Counted from the stretch's first letter, positions 8,429 through 17,461 are shown. The stretch: 64,000 nucleotides of DNA from Paractinoplanes durhamensis (GCF_016862175.1 NZ_BOML01000021.1:305654-369653); one strand, 5' to 3'. The notes: generated from the letters alone by a model not told the origin. Made by a program: numbers and translations.

Positions 8429-9973
8429 ATGACCCTTGCCCGACCGCTCCGCCGGGCTCTTGCCGTTCCGGCCGGTGTCCTGCTGGCGCTGGGTGTGGCG
8501 GTTGCCCCGGCTGCCGCGACCGCCGGCCTGCAATGGGCCGCCTGCACCGAGGCAGCGCTGGCCGGTTTCGACTGTGCCACCCGTGAAGTGCCGCTCGACT
8601 ACGACAAACCGCGCGGCGCCACCACCACGATCGCGCTGGCCCGCCGGCCGGCCGACGACCCCGCCCACAAGATCGGCACCATCTTCCTGAACCCCGGCGG
8701 CCCGGGCGGTGCCGGTCGCGGCATGGTCACCGCGGCCCCTCGGATCGTCGCCCCTGATGTGCTCGCGCGTTTCGACCTCGTCGGCTTCGATCCGCGGGGG
8801 ATCGGCGCCAGCGATCCGGTCCAATGCTTCCCGACCGATGCGGAGGCCGCGGCGCTCTTCGCCCGGATGAAGATCGTGCCGCTGTCCAAACCCGAGATCA
8901 ACAGCACGATCCAGGCCAATCTTGCGTACGCCGATGGCTGCGCCCGTAACGCCGGGCCGCTGTTGGAGCACATGAGCACGCTGAACGTCGCCAAGGATCT
9001 CGACCAGCTGCGGGCGGCGGTGGGTGATCGCCAGCTCAACTACATCGGCTACTCGTACGGCACGCTGATCGGCGCCACCTACGCCAACCTGTTCCCGGGC
9101 AACGTCCGGGCCGTGATCATCGACGGCAACGTCGACCCGGACCAGCGCACCAACCACCGGATGGACAACAAGTTCGAGCGGGCCGGCGGCTTCGAGATCG
9201 TGCTCGGCGGCTTCCTGGCCGAGTGCGACAAGGCCGGCGTCGCGAGCTGCGCGTTCGCCGGGGGCGCCCGCACCAAGTTCGACGCCCTCCGTGACCGGCT
9301 CCGGCAAGGGCCGGTCGACGTGCCCGACCTCGGCGGCACGGTGACCATCGACGACCTGACCGACTTCATCTCCGGCACGATGTACAACATCGCGTCCTGG
9401 CCGAGCGCCGCGGTCACGCTGCAGGTCGCGTACGACGGGATCGTCGGCGGCGGCACCGCACCGGCCGCCCTCGCCGCCCGTCCGTTCCCGAAGGCGCAGC
9501 CCGGCCCGGGGTGGTCGGCGGACGACTACGCGTTCAACGGCAACGACTCGTTCCTCGCGGTGAACTGCGCGGACACCCGGGTGCCGCGGGACCCGGGCGC
9601 CTACCCGCGGATCGCCGCCGACTTCGAGCGGGCCAGCCCGACGTTCGGGCGGGCTGAAGCGTTCGGCGAGGTGGCCTGCGCCAACTGGCCGCGGATCACC
9701 GAGCGCTACCACGGGCCGTGGAACGCCCGGACGGCGAAGACGGTGCTGGTGGTCAACCCGACGTTCGACCCGGCCACCCGCTACGACTTCGCCGAGCGGA
9801 TGACCGGGGAGCTGGGCAATGCCCGGCTGCTGACGCTGGACGGGTACGGCCACACCACCCGCTACAGCGCGTGCATCACCGGCTGGTACAGCAGGTATCT
9901 GATCGACGGCGCGCTGCCGCCGGTCGGCACCCACTGCACGCAGGATCGGGCGCCGTTCCCGGCGGTCTCGTAA
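8429..9973 (+). CDS. Secreted alpha/beta hydrolase, tripeptidyl aminopeptidase (TAP-like) family
   Basis: 514-residue alpha/beta hydrolase of the SlpD/SlpE and tripeptidyl-aminopeptidase type. These enzymes remove short peptides from the N-termini of secreted proteins. A signal peptide (about 1-35) ends in APAAATA. The oxyanion segment LNPGGPGGAG is present, the nucleophile elbow GYSYG places Ser209, and late in the protein NPTFDPATRY and GYGHTTR carry the likely acid and histidine. The ATG at 8429 is chosen because GGAAGG lies 7 nt upstream; an earlier in-frame ATG at 8414 would include that site. A double hairpin follows the stop. It may act with the divergent M36 protease in protein breakdown. 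Confidence 0.88.
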   Translation: MTLARPLRRALAVPAGVLLALGVAVAPAAATAGLQWAACTEAALAGFDCATREVPLDYDKPRGATTTIALARRPADDPAHKIGTIFLNPGGPGGAGRGMVTAAPRIVAPDVLARFDLVGFDPRGIGASDPVQCFPTDAEAAALFARMKIVPLSKPEINSTIQANLAYADGCARNAGPLLEHMSTLNVAKDLDQLRAAVGDRQLNYIGYSYGTLIGATYANLFPGNVRAVIIDGNVDPDQRTNHRMDNKFERAGGFEIVLGGFLAECDKAGVASCAFAGGARTKFDALRDRLRQGPVDVPDLGGTVTIDDLTDFISGTMYNIASWPSAAVTLQVAYDGIVGGGTAPAALAARPFPKAQPGPGWSADDYAFNGNDSFLAVNCADTRVPRDPGAYPRIAADFERASPTFGRAEAFGEVACANWPRITERYHGPWNARTAKTVLVVNPTFDPATRYDFAERMTGELGNARLLTLDGYGHTTRYSACITGWYSRYLIDGALPPVGTHCTQDRAPFPAVS

Positions 9974-9974
9974 C

Positions 9975-10008
9975 CGGCCGCACGGCGGCCGCGGGGTGAC
10001 CCCTGCGG
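9975..10008 (+). terminator. Double hairpin after the TAP-like gene
   Basis: A 7-bp perfect stem (CGGCCGC / GCGGCCG, 3-nt loop) is followed at once by a second stem (CCGCGGGG paired with CCCC-T-GCGG, one bulge). Both start just after the stop codon at 9973. Confidence 0.5.
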
Positions 10009-10138
10009 TCGTTGTGCGCTGGTGGGACGGCTGCGCTTCCCGACGGACCGGGCGTACCAGTCGAATTCCGCTTTTCGGTCATTTCATGAATTGTCCGGGT
10101 TGCCTATCGTGGGAGGGACCGACGATGGAGGAACCCCC

Positions 10139-11053
10139 ATGACTCAGGACCGCCGCAGGACCCTTCGTGCGACGCCCGATCGCCGGAGCACCCTCCCCGG
10201 TCAGCCGCGCCGGCTACCCCTGGTCAGCGTGGTCATCCCGACGCTGAACGAGGAGATGAACCTGCCGCACGTGTTCGGCGCGCTGCCGGCCGGCCTGCAC
10301 GAGGTGATCCTGGTCGACGGCGGTTCGGTCGACAACACCGTGGCGGTCGCCCGCGAGCTGCGGCCCGACGTCGTGGTGGTGCAGCAGACCCGTACCGGTA
10401 AGGGAAATGCTCTGGCCGTGGGTTTTGCCGCGTGCACCGGCGACGCCATCGTGATGATCGACGCGGACGGCTCCACCGACCCGGCCGAGATCACCCGCTT
10501 CGTCCAGGCGCTGATCGACGGCGCCGAGTTCGCCAAGGGCTCGCGCTTCGGCAAGGGCGGCCACAGCCACGACATCACCCCGCTGCGCCGGGCCGGCAAC
10601 AAGGGCCTCAACCTCTTCGTCAACACGCTGTTCGGCACCAGGTTCACCGACCTCTGCTACGGCTACAACGCGTTCTGGCGGCGCGCGGTGCCGGTGATGG
10701 AGCTGCCCGCGACCGACCTGCCGCGGCCCGCCGACGGCCGCAAGCTGTGGGGCGACGGCTTCGAGATCGAAACCCTGATCAACATCCGGGTCGCGTCCAG
10801 CGGCATGCGGGTGAAGGAGGTGTCGAGCATCGAGCACCTGCGCATCCACGGCACCAGCAACCTCAACACGTTCCGCGACGGCACCCGCGTGCTGCGCACG
10901 ATCCTGAGCGAGTTCCACCGCCGCGCCGCCAAGCGCCGCGCCGAGGCGAAGGCCCCGCGCCCGCAGATCGTGCCGGTCCTGGCCGTCCCGGGCGGCAAGT
11001 GGTACGGCCAGGTGGACGCCCTGCTGACCAGCGAGGAGCAGGCCGCGGCCTAG
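10139..11053 (+). CDS. Family 2 glycosyltransferase
   Basis: 304-residue GT-A glycosyltransferase. The core starts VSVVIPTLNEEMNLP, followed by a DGGSVDNT donor-binding patch and the metal-binding DADG motif (IDADGSTDP). A Lys/Gly-rich acceptor region follows. No membrane segment is evident, so it is probably a soluble transferase acting at the cytoplasmic face. The ATG at 10139 has GGAGG 7 nt upstream; the frame is open earlier but without codon bias. The lead of about 23 residues is basic and poorly conserved-looking. Such enzymes transfer a sugar from a nucleotide- or polyprenyl-linked donor to cell-envelope glycans. It is a single gene flanked by terminator-like DNA and a convergent sigma factor gene, so the substrate cannot be inferred. 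Confidence 0.85.
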   Translation: MTQDRRRTLRATPDRRSTLPGQPRRLPLVSVVIPTLNEEMNLPHVFGALPAGLHEVILVDGGSVDNTVAVARELRPDVVVVQQTRTGKGNALAVGFAACTGDAIVMIDADGSTDPAEITRFVQALIDGAEFAKGSRFGKGGHSHDITPLRRAGNKGLNLFVNTLFGTRFTDLCYGYNAFWRRAVPVMELPATDLPRPADGRKLWGDGFEIETLINIRVASSGMRVKEVSSIEHLRIHGTSNLNTFRDGTRVLRTILSEFHRRAAKRRAEAKAPRPQIVPVLAVPGGKWYGQVDALLTSEEQAAA

Positions 11054-11108
11054 TGCGGAACGCCGGCGGCCGCGGTGACGATGCGGGATTTGTCCGGCGC
11101 GGGGAGGG

Positions 11109-11933
11109 TCAGATCAGGCTGTCGTCGAGCTTGCCGCGGAGCTTGGTGAGGGCCTTGGTGAGCAGCCGGGAGACGTGCATCTGGGAGATGCCGATCTGGT
11201 CGGCGATCTGCGACTGGGTCAGGTTGCCGTAGAAGCGCAGCGTGACGATCTTCTGCTCGCGCTCGTCGAGCAGGGCCAGCGCCGGGCCCAGGCTCGCCCG
11301 CAGGTCGACGGCGTCGTAGTCGTCGGCCTTGTCGCTGATGGTGTCGCCGAGCTCGGTGTTGCCGTCGGCGCCGATCGGGGTGCTCAGCGAGGTGGTGTTG
11401 TAGGCGCGGGCGCCCTCCAGGCCTTCGAGCACGTCCTCCTCGGTGATGCCGAGGTGCACCGCGATGTCGGCGACCAGCGGCGGCCGGCCCAGCTGGTGGG
11501 TGAGGGTGCTGTTCGCCTCGGAGATCTGCAGGCGCAGCTCCTGCAGGCGGCGGGGCACCCGGATCGACCAGGTGCGGTCGCGGAAGTGCCGCTTGACCTC
11601 GCCGACGATGGTCGGGATCGCGAAGCCGGCGAAGTCGACGCCACGGCTCGCGTCGAACCGGTCGACCGCCTTGATCAGCCCCATCGTGGCGACCTGGACC
11701 AGGTCGTCGGTGGGCTCGCCGCGCCCGGTGTACCGGTTGGCGAGGTGCCGGGCCATCGGCAGCCAGGCCTCGATGGTGCGGTCCCGCAGGGCCGGGCGGG
11801 ACGGATGACCGACCGGCATCGCGGCCAGCGCGTTGATCAGGTCGCCGGCGACGTCCGCGGCGCGCTCGCTGGTCAGCGTGTCACGCTCGGTGGTGGTCGA
11901 CCGGGTGGTCGTCGCGACAGGTGTCGTGGTCAT
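11109..11933 (-). CDS. RNA polymerase sigma factor, SigB/SigF/SigG family
   Basis: 274-residue group 3 sigma factor. Region 2 includes LANRYTGRGEPTDDLVQVATMGLIKAVDRFD in family style, and region 3 follows with IRVPRRLQELR. The C-terminal region 4 helix-turn-helix is NLTQSQIADQIGISQMHVSRL. A GGAGG ribosome site stands 7 nt before the ATG at 11933. These factors direct stress or sporulation regulons and are normally held by an RsbW-type anti-sigma factor released by STAS antagonists. No anti-sigma gene is adjacent, but two STAS genes occur 10-13 kb away at 21153 and 24193. It is divergent from the conservon. Confidence 0.9.
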   Translation of the reverse strand: MTTTPVATTTRSTTTERDTLTSERAADVAGDLINALAAMPVGHPSRPALRDRTIEAWLPMARHLANRYTGRGEPTDDLVQVATMGLIKAVDRFDASRGVDFAGFAIPTIVGEVKRHFRDRTWSIRVPRRLQELRLQISEANSTLTHQLGRPPLVADIAVHLGITEEDVLEGLEGARAYNTTSLSTPIGADGNTELGDTISDKADDYDAVDLRASLGPALALLDEREQKIVTLRFYGNLTQSQIADQIGISQMHVSRLLTKALTKLRGKLDDSLI

Positions 11934-12256
11934 GGGTGGGCCTCCGATGCTCCTGCCAGCCCGGTTATCCGTTCGGCGTCAAGACCATAACCGAACGGTC
12001 CAGCAAATGCTAGCCGAAAGTATGAGTCACGCTCAGTATTCATGGGCGTACCCGAACCGGATTGTGATCTACTTTGGAAACCCGCTGACCTGCGGAAACG
12101 CGGCGGTCGATCGCTATGTGACGGTCCACATCTGGTGCCGGAACCGGCGCGGCGCTAGGGTTTGGCTCGCTCGTTCGGTGGCGGGCCGGCGCGGGAGTTT
12201 TCCGTCGGCTTCGGGGCGCCGTGTGCGAATCCACCTCTATCCGGATTGGATGAACG
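11934..12256. other. 323-bp intergenic region between sigma factor and conservon
   Basis: No gene was found here. The central part (about 11980-12080) is clearly less GC-rich than its surroundings and probably holds the divergent promoters. GGTTAT and ATAACC half-sites and a CCGTTCGG/CCGAACGG pair occur near 11960-11998. No convincing SigF-type (GTTT-N15-GGGTA) promoter could be aligned. Confidence 0.4.
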
Positions 12257-14596
12257 TTGACGTCCACATCGGCCGGTCCGGCGACCAAGCGAGATCAGCG
12301 GCAGCAGTCCATATCCCGGCGGGTGGTGCGACTCGTCCTGGTGCCCAGTGTGGTGGCCCTGCTGATCTGGTTCGCCGCCTCCGGCTACCTGGTCTTCCAG
12401 GGCTTCTACAACCGCGCGGTGGCCAACTCGGTGCGCCAGGTCTCCATCCCGGCGGTGGCCGCACTCTCCTCGCTGCAGCAGGAACGCCGGCTGAGCGTGG
12501 CCTACCTGGCCCACCCGTCGAGCGGGCTCGACTCGCTGCTCGACCGCCGCCGGCAGACCGACGATCAGGTGGTCGCGCTGCGCAAGGCCGCGGACGGAGC
12601 GCTCGGCCTCGCCCCGCAGTCGATCAAGAAGCGGTGGGCGAACCTGTCCGCCTATCTCGACCGGGTGGCCACCACCCGCAGCGCGATCGACGCGCGGTCG
12701 ATGAGCGGTGCGAACGCCTACGGCTTCTACAACGGACTGCTGGACACCGCCACCGAGCTGTTCGACAACCAGGCACGGGTGGTGCCGGACGCGACCGCGA
12801 CCCAGGGCGGCATCCTAGCCACCGAGGTGTTCCGGGTCAGCGACCAGATGTCCCGGGCCGGCTCGCTGATCGACGGCGCGCTCGCGGCCGGGCCGCTCAG
12901 CCAGGCCAACTACCTCGAATTCGTCCGGCTGGTCGGCGCCTACCACGCCGGGCTCGCCAACTCCGTCGGCCACCTCGAGCCGGACGTGCAGAAACGCTAC
13001 GCCGAGATCGAGGCGAGCGACGGCTGGAAGCAGCTGACCCGGGCGGAGAGCGGCATCATCACCGGCGGCCCCTGGGCCAAGCGGGTGCCGCCGGCCCTGA
13101 ACCTCGGGGTGGACCGGTGGTCGCAGCTGACCGGCGAGGTCTCCGGCGACCTGATCGACCTGACCGTGCGGCAGGCCGACCAGGTCTCGGCCAAGGCCCT
13201 GCGCACCGGCAACAACCAGTTGCTCACCGCATCGCTGGGCTCGGTGCTGGCCCTGGCCATCGCGGTGGCGGCGATCCTGTGGGCGGTCCGGCAGTCCCGG
13301 GTCCTGGTCGACCGGGCCCTGTCGGTCCGGCTGGCCCGGCTCGGCACCGACGCCGACGCGCTGGTCGACCAGCGGCTGCCGGCCGTCATGGAGCGGCTGC
13401 GCCGCCGCCAGCCGGTCGACCTGGCCGAGGAGTTCGCCGCCCCCGACTACGGCGCCGACGAGATCGGCCAGGTGGCCCGGGTCATCAACCGGTCGCTGCA
13501 GGCGGCCGCCGGTGCCGCGGTCGACGAGGCCAAGGCCCGCGCGGCCGGCATGGCGATGCTGATGGGCGTCGCCCGCCGTCCGCAGCGCCCGCTGCAACGC
13601 GGCCTCAAGGTGGTCGAGGACCTGCAGGTGCAGGTCGGCGACGAGAAGATGCTGACCCACCTGTTCGACATCCACCACCAGCTCAACCAGACCCGGCGCT
13701 TCCTGGAAAACCTGGTCATCCTGGCCGGTGGGCAGATCGGCCGGCGCTTCCAGAACCCGGTGCCGCTGCGCCGGGTGCTGCTGGCCGCGTTCGCCGAGGC
13801 CCGCAACTACCAGCGGATCACCCTGCGCAGCGCGAACGACGTGGCCCTGGCCGGGCACGCGGTCGCCGAGGTCATCCACCTGCTGGCCGAGCTGCTGGAC
13901 AACGCGCTGGCGTTCTCGCCGCCGGAGACCACGGTCTGGGTCACCTCGAGCCGGGTCCAGCACGGCGTGGCGGTGGAGATCGAGGACGCCGGGGTGGGCA
14001 TGTCGGCCGAGGCGGTCGACGCGGCCAACACGCTGCTCGCGACCGCGCCGACGCCGGACGTGACCGAGTTGCGGGACGGCGCCCAGATCGGCCTGCACGT
14101 GGTGGCCGAGCTGGCCAAGCGGGAGGGCGTGCAGATCAGCCTGCGGCGCTCGGCGTACGGCGGGCTGCTGGCCATCGTGCTGCTGCCGGAGCGGATCCTG
14201 GTCGGCGGGGACAACGACGGCGCGGCGGACACCCGCGCGATGCCGGTCGTCCCGGCCGCTCAGCCCACCGAGCTGCCGCCGCCCGGCCCGGCCGCGGCGG
14301 CACCGCAGGCCGGGAGGTCCGCGGTCGGCGTGCTGGAGGCCGAGGCGGAGGAGAAGCCCGCCGCGCCGCCGGGCCGGCCGCCACTGCCGCACCGGCGTCC
14401 GCAGCAGCACCTCGCGCCCGGCCTGCTGGAGCAGCTGGAGAGCGGGAAGGCCGAAGCCCCGGCGCCGGCCGGCCCGGTCCGGTCGCCGGACGAGGCCCGT
14501 AATCGGTTCGCCAGCTACCAACGGGGATGGGCCGAGGGTGCGGCGGCGGACCGTGACGACACCATCAACAACGCTGAGCAAGGCGGAAACGCGTGA
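12257..14596 (+). CDS. cvnA: CvnA-type sensor histidine kinase-like protein with nitrate-sensing-like (NIT) extracellular domain
   Basis: 779-residue membrane protein, first gene of a four-gene conservon. A transmembrane helix (about 24-46) precedes a helical extracytoplasmic domain of NIT type. A second helix near 320-340 (LLTASLGSVLALAIAVAAIL) is followed by a HAMP-like linker, an atypical dimerisation helix containing LFDIHHQLNQTRRFLENL, and a HATPase domain with N-box LLAELLDNALAFSPP. The last 150 residues are Pro/Ala-rich. Conservon CvnA proteins are thought to signal through CvnB-D instead of a response regulator, and none is present here. The start is uncertain: the TTG at 12257 has only a weak GGAT-like site. 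The gene overlaps cvnB by 4 bp. Confidence 0.85.
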   Translation: MTSTSAGPATKRDQRQQSISRRVVRLVLVPSVVALLIWFAASGYLVFQGFYNRAVANSVRQVSIPAVAALSSLQQERRLSVAYLAHPSSGLDSLLDRRRQTDDQVVALRKAADGALGLAPQSIKKRWANLSAYLDRVATTRSAIDARSMSGANAYGFYNGLLDTATELFDNQARVVPDATATQGGILATEVFRVSDQMSRAGSLIDGALAAGPLSQANYLEFVRLVGAYHAGLANSVGHLEPDVQKRYAEIEASDGWKQLTRAESGIITGGPWAKRVPPALNLGVDRWSQLTGEVSGDLIDLTVRQADQVSAKALRTGNNQLLTASLGSVLALAIAVAAILWAVRQSRVLVDRALSVRLARLGTDADALVDQRLPAVMERLRRRQPVDLAEEFAAPDYGADEIGQVARVINRSLQAAAGAAVDEAKARAAGMAMLMGVARRPQRPLQRGLKVVEDLQVQVGDEKMLTHLFDIHHQLNQTRRFLENLVILAGGQIGRRFQNPVPLRRVLLAAFAEARNYQRITLRSANDVALAGHAVAEVIHLLAELLDNALAFSPPETTVWVTSSRVQHGVAVEIEDAGVGMSAEAVDAANTLLATAPTPDVTELRDGAQIGLHVVAELAKREGVQISLRRSAYGGLLAIVLLPERILVGGDNDGAADTRAMPVVPAAQPTELPPPGPAAAAPQAGRSAVGVLEAEAEEKPAAPPGRPPLPHRRPQQHLAPGLLEQLESGKAEAPAPAGPVRSPDEARNRFASYQRGWAEGAAADRDDTINNAEQGGNA

Positions 14597-14994
14597 CCAA
14601 TCCGACCACCCCGACCGACCTGCCCTGGATGCTGGACGACCTGGTCGAGGTTCCGCATGTCGTCTCCGTCGTGGTCCTCTCCACCGACGGGCTGATCATC
14701 CAGAAGTCGACGTTCATGTCGCAGGACCTGGCCGAGATCCTCGCTGCCGGCGCCTCCTCGATGTACAGCGTGGCAGCCGGTACCGGGCGCCGGTTCGAGA
14801 GCGGCCCGGTCCATCAGGTCGTCATCGAGTACAGCGGCCGCACCCTCTTCATCGCGGCCGCCGGGCAGAACGCGCGCCTGGCCGTGCTGTGCGAGGGCGA
14901 CGTCGACATGGGCCTGGTGGCGTACGAGGTGAGCCGGCTCGTCACCAGGATCGGTGACTATCTGGGCACCGGCGCCCGGGGCGGCAGCTCGTGA
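14593..14994 (+). CDS. cvnB: CvnB, roadblock/LC7 domain protein
   Basis: 133-residue single-domain roadblock/LC7 protein, with core LPWMLDDLVEVPHVVSVVVLS and later FIAAAGQNARLAVLCEG. In conservons this domain binds the CvnD GTPase and probably works as a GTPase-activating or scaffold partner at the CvnA kinase. It starts with a GTG that overlaps the cvnA stop (GTGA), and its own stop overlaps the cvnC start in the same way. Translation of the three genes is therefore coupled. The length is normal for the family. Confidence 0.88.
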   Translation: MTNPTTPTDLPWMLDDLVEVPHVVSVVVLSTDGLIIQKSTFMSQDLAEILAAGASSMYSVAAGTGRRFESGPVHQVVIEYSGRTLFIAAAGQNARLAVLCEGDVDMGLVAYEVSRLVTRIGDYLGTGARGGSS

Positions 14995-15356
14995 CGTTGG
15001 AGACCTGGGACGGCGACGACGAATCGGCCGCGGGCCGGTTCGTCCCGTTGTACGTCCTGGTCAACGGCCGCACTGCCCCGCGGGACTCCACCCTCGACCT
15101 GGCCACCCAGGTGGTCGCTCTGCCGGTGGACACCCGCCGGCTCGAGCCGGAGTACGTCGAGATCGTGCACCGCTGCGCGAGCTGGATCTCGGTGGCCGAG
15201 ATCGGCGCCTACCTGCACCTCCCGCTGGCCATCACCAAGGTGATGGTCGACGTGCTGGTCGAGCAGGGCTACCTGAGGGTCGGCATCCCGGCCCAGCAGA
15301 AGATCTTCGACCTGCACCTGCTCGATTCGGTGCTCGCCGGTCTGGAACGGCTGTAG
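14991..15356 (+). CDS. cvnC: CvnC, DUF742 protein
   Basis: 121-residue DUF742 protein: RFVPLYVLVNGRT near the N-terminus, then a winged-helix-like segment (IVHRCASWISVAEIGAYLHL), and KIFDLHLLDSVLAGLERL at the end. CvnC is the third conserved conservon member; its biochemical role is not settled, but it is always found with the roadblock protein and the GTPase. It overlaps cvnB by 4 bp. In most conservons cvnC runs directly into cvnD, but here 180 bp intervene, filled by a palindromic repeat. Confidence 0.88.
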   Translation: MTLETWDGDDESAAGRFVPLYVLVNGRTAPRDSTLDLATQVVALPVDTRRLEPEYVEIVHRCASWISVAEIGAYLHLPLAITKVMVDVLVEQGYLRVGIPAQQKIFDLHLLDSVLAGLERL

Positions 15357-15360
15357 GACT

Positions 15361-15527
15361 CAGGTCCTGTTTCGTAGCCCGGCCAGGGCTACGGAGAGGC
15401 CCAGAGCGCGCCTGACAGCGGCGGCGGAATGCCCGAATACAACACCGGTATGCGGACATTCCGCCGCCGATGCCAGCCACACTCTGGACCTCGCCTCGCG
15501 CTTGGCCGGACTACGAAACAGGACCTG
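15361..15527. repeat. 167-bp near-palindromic element (MITE-like) between cvnC and cvnD
   Basis: The two halves are imperfect inverted copies of each other. The outer ends share CAGGTCCTGTTTCGTAG (one arm then C, the other T) followed by CCGGCCA. The inner arms share GGCGGCGGAATG followed by a CCG-ATAC-like tract. Arms are about 80 bp each with scattered mismatches, and there is no coding capacity. Starting 4 bp after the cvnC stop and ending just before the cvnD ribosome site, it looks like a miniature inverted-repeat transposable element. No clear target-site duplication was found, so a non-mobile regulatory hairpin remains possible. Confidence 0.7.
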
Positions 15528-15536
15528 GGAGGGAAC

Positions 15537-16097
15537 GTGGACCGGACATCGGTCAAGATCGTCGTGGCCGGCGGTTTCGGCACCGGCAAGACGACGCTGG
15601 TGGCGTCGGTGAGCGAGATCCCGCCGCTGACCACCGAGGAGATCCTGACCGAGGCCAGCGTCGGGGTGGACGACCTCACCGGGGTGGAGGGCAAGTCGAC
15701 CACCACGGTGGCGCTGGACTTCGGGCGGATCACGATCAGCCCGGACGTGGTGCTCTACCTCTTCGGCACGCCCGGGCAGGACCGGTTCTGGTTCATGTGG
15801 GACGAGCTGGCCCAGGGCGCGGTCGGCGCGATCGTGCTGGTCGACACCCGCCGGCTGGATGCCAGTTTCCCCGCCGTCGACTACTTCGAGCGGCGGGGCA
15901 TTCCGTTCGTCACCGCGGTCAACCGGTTCTTCGGCGAGTGCGCCTACACCGAGGAGGAGATCCGCGGTGCGCTGGAGCTGGACCCGCGCACGCCGCTGGT
16001 CTGGTGCGACGCGCGCGACCGGCCGTCCAGCAAGCTCGCGCTGATCACCCTGGTCCGGCACGCGATGGCCAAGCTCACGGCAACGGCGCCAGCCTGA
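15537..16097 (+). CDS. cvnD: CvnD, small Ras-like GTPase of the conservon
   Basis: 186-residue GTP-binding protein. The P-loop is GGFGTGKTT, the switch II/G3 region is GTPGQDRFWFMWDEL, and the G4 position is AVNRF in place of the classical NKxD, as is usual for CvnD. It is the output switch of the conservon, thought to cycle between GTP and GDP under control of CvnA/CvnB. The GTG at 15537 is preceded by a strong GGGAGGG site; longer in-frame starts would begin inside the palindromic repeat. The 3' end overlaps the convergent tryptophanase gene by 23 bp. Confidence 0.88.
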   Translation: MDRTSVKIVVAGGFGTGKTTLVASVSEIPPLTTEEILTEASVGVDDLTGVEGKSTTTVALDFGRITISPDVVLYLFGTPGQDRFWFMWDELAQGAVGAIVLVDTRRLDASFPAVDYFERRGIPFVTAVNRFFGECAYTEEEIRGALELDPRTPLVWCDARDRPSSKLALITLVRHAMAKLTATAPA

Positions 16098-17445
16098 CCT
16101 TGAAGTGCCGCAGGATCGGCGGGGTCGACACGATCCGGTAGCCGGTGATCCGCTCCGGGTCCTTGGCGATCGCGGCGAGCGTCTCCGCCACGTACTCGAA
16201 GTGCTCCTGGGTGTAGACCCGGCGCGGGATGGCCAGCCGGACCAGCTCGAACGGGGCCGGCGTGACCAGCCGGTGCTGCTCGTCCATCGTGCCCAGGTAG
16301 AGCGACCCCAGCTCGGCGCAGCGGATCCCGCCGTCGAGGTAGAGCTGGCAGCCGAGCGAGTGCCCGGGGAACTCGGCGGCGGACAGGTGCGGCAGCAGGC
16401 GCCCGGCGTTGAGGTAGAGCGCATGGATGCCGGCCGGCTGGACGATCTCCACGCCCGCGTCGGTGATCATCCGGGCCAGGTTCGCGGTCGCGGCCGCCCG
16501 GGCCCCGAGGTATGCCGGGTCGACCACCTCGCGCACCCCGACCGCGAGCCGCTCCAGATCGTGCCCGGCCAGCCCGCCGTACGTCGAGAAGCCCTCGGTG
16601 GCGATCAGGTTGGCCTCGCAGCGGGCGTGCAGGTCGTCGTCGCGCAGGCCGATGCACCCGCCGATGCTGGCCAGGCCGTCCTTCTTGAGGCTGATCACGC
16701 AGCCGTCGGCGAGGTCGAACGCCTCCCGGGCGATCTCCCGCGGCGTCCGGCCGGCGTAGCCGGGTTCGCGCTCGCGGACCAGCCAGGCGTTCTCCGCGAA
16801 GCGGGCGGCGTCCAGGAAGAACGGCACGCCGTGCTCGCGGCAGAGCGCGCGCACCGCCCGCAGGTTGGCCATCGAGACCGGCTGGGCGCCGAGGCCGTTG
16901 TTGGTGATCGTCATCAGCACCAGGCCGACCCGTTCGCCGTCCGGCCCGGCCAGCAGCGCGGCCAGGGCGGCCACGTCGATGTTGCCCTTGAACGGCTCCC
17001 GGCTGTCCAGGTCGGCGGCCTCGGCACAGGGCAGGTCGCGGGCCTCGGCGCCGGACAACTCCACGTTGGCGTGGGTGGTGTCGAAGTGGGTGTTGCTCAC
17101 GCAGATCTGGCCCGGCCGCAGCAGCGTGCCGAAGAGGATGCGCTCGCCGGCCCGGCCCTGGTGCACCGGCAGGACGTGCGGGTAGCCGGTCAGCGCGGCC
17201 ACCTCGTCGAGGAACCGGAACCAGGAGCGGGCCCCGGCGTACGACTCGTCGCCGACCGCGGCCGCGCCCTCCTGGGCGGCCGAGGTGGCCCCGGTGCCCG
17301 AGTCGGAGAGCAGGTCGACGGTGATCTGGTCGGCCCGCAGGTTGAACGGGTTGTAGCCGGCGGCGCCGAGGGCGGCGGCGCGTTCCTCGGCGCTGAGGAA
17401 CGCGATGGGTTCGACCACCTTGATCCGGTACGGGGGCAGCGGCAC
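16075..17445 (-). CDS. tnaA: Tryptophanase-family beta-eliminating lyase (tryptophan indole-lyase)
   Basis: 456-residue PLP enzyme of the tryptophanase/tyrosine phenol-lyase family, which cleaves tryptophan to indole, pyruvate and ammonia or tyrosine to phenol. The PLP lysine lies in SLKKDG (Lys255), followed by the family segment ASIGG. DAARFAENAW and GYNPFNLRA are also characteristic. The GTG at 17445 has AGGAG 6 nt upstream. It starts 16 bp after the aromatic prenyltransferase stop, so both are one transcript. That context favours tryptophan over tyrosine as substrate, since tryptophanases accompany indole prenyltransferases in known actinomycete clusters. Tyrosine phenol-lyase activity cannot be excluded from sequence reading alone. 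Confidence 0.85.
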   Translation of the reverse strand: MPLPPYRIKVVEPIAFLSAEERAAALGAAGYNPFNLRADQITVDLLSDSGTGATSAAQEGAAAVGDESYAGARSWFRFLDEVAALTGYPHVLPVHQGRAGERILFGTLLRPGQICVSNTHFDTTHANVELSGAEARDLPCAEAADLDSREPFKGNIDVAALAALLAGPDGERVGLVLMTITNNGLGAQPVSMANLRAVRALCREHGVPFFLDAARFAENAWLVREREPGYAGRTPREIAREAFDLADGCVISLKKDGLASIGGCIGLRDDDLHARCEANLIATEGFSTYGGLAGHDLERLAVGVREVVDPAYLGARAAATANLARMITDAGVEIVQPAGIHALYLNAGRLLPHLSAAEFPGHSLGCQLYLDGGIRCAELGSLYLGTMDEQHRLVTPAPFELVRLAIPRRVYTQEHFEYVAETLAAIAKDPERITGYRIVSTPPILRHFKVRLAPLP

Positions 17446-17461
17446 GGTGACTCCTGACGGT

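Noticed and set aside
8311..8580. Upstream extension of the M36 protease frame
   Set aside because: It would place 90 residues before a clear signal peptide and overlap the divergent gene's promoter and start.
8360..9934. Minus-strand 524-codon frame opposite the TAP-like hydrolase
   Set aside because: The plus strand has a signal peptide, nucleophile elbow and ribosome site; the minus frame has none.
11934..12256. SigF-type promoter in front of the sigma factor gene
   Set aside because: GTTT and GGGTA-like words occur but with about 24 bp between them, too far for this promoter class.
15361..15527. Target-site duplication flanking the palindromic element
   Set aside because: Flanks GGACT and GGAGG share only a few bases; not enough to claim a duplication.
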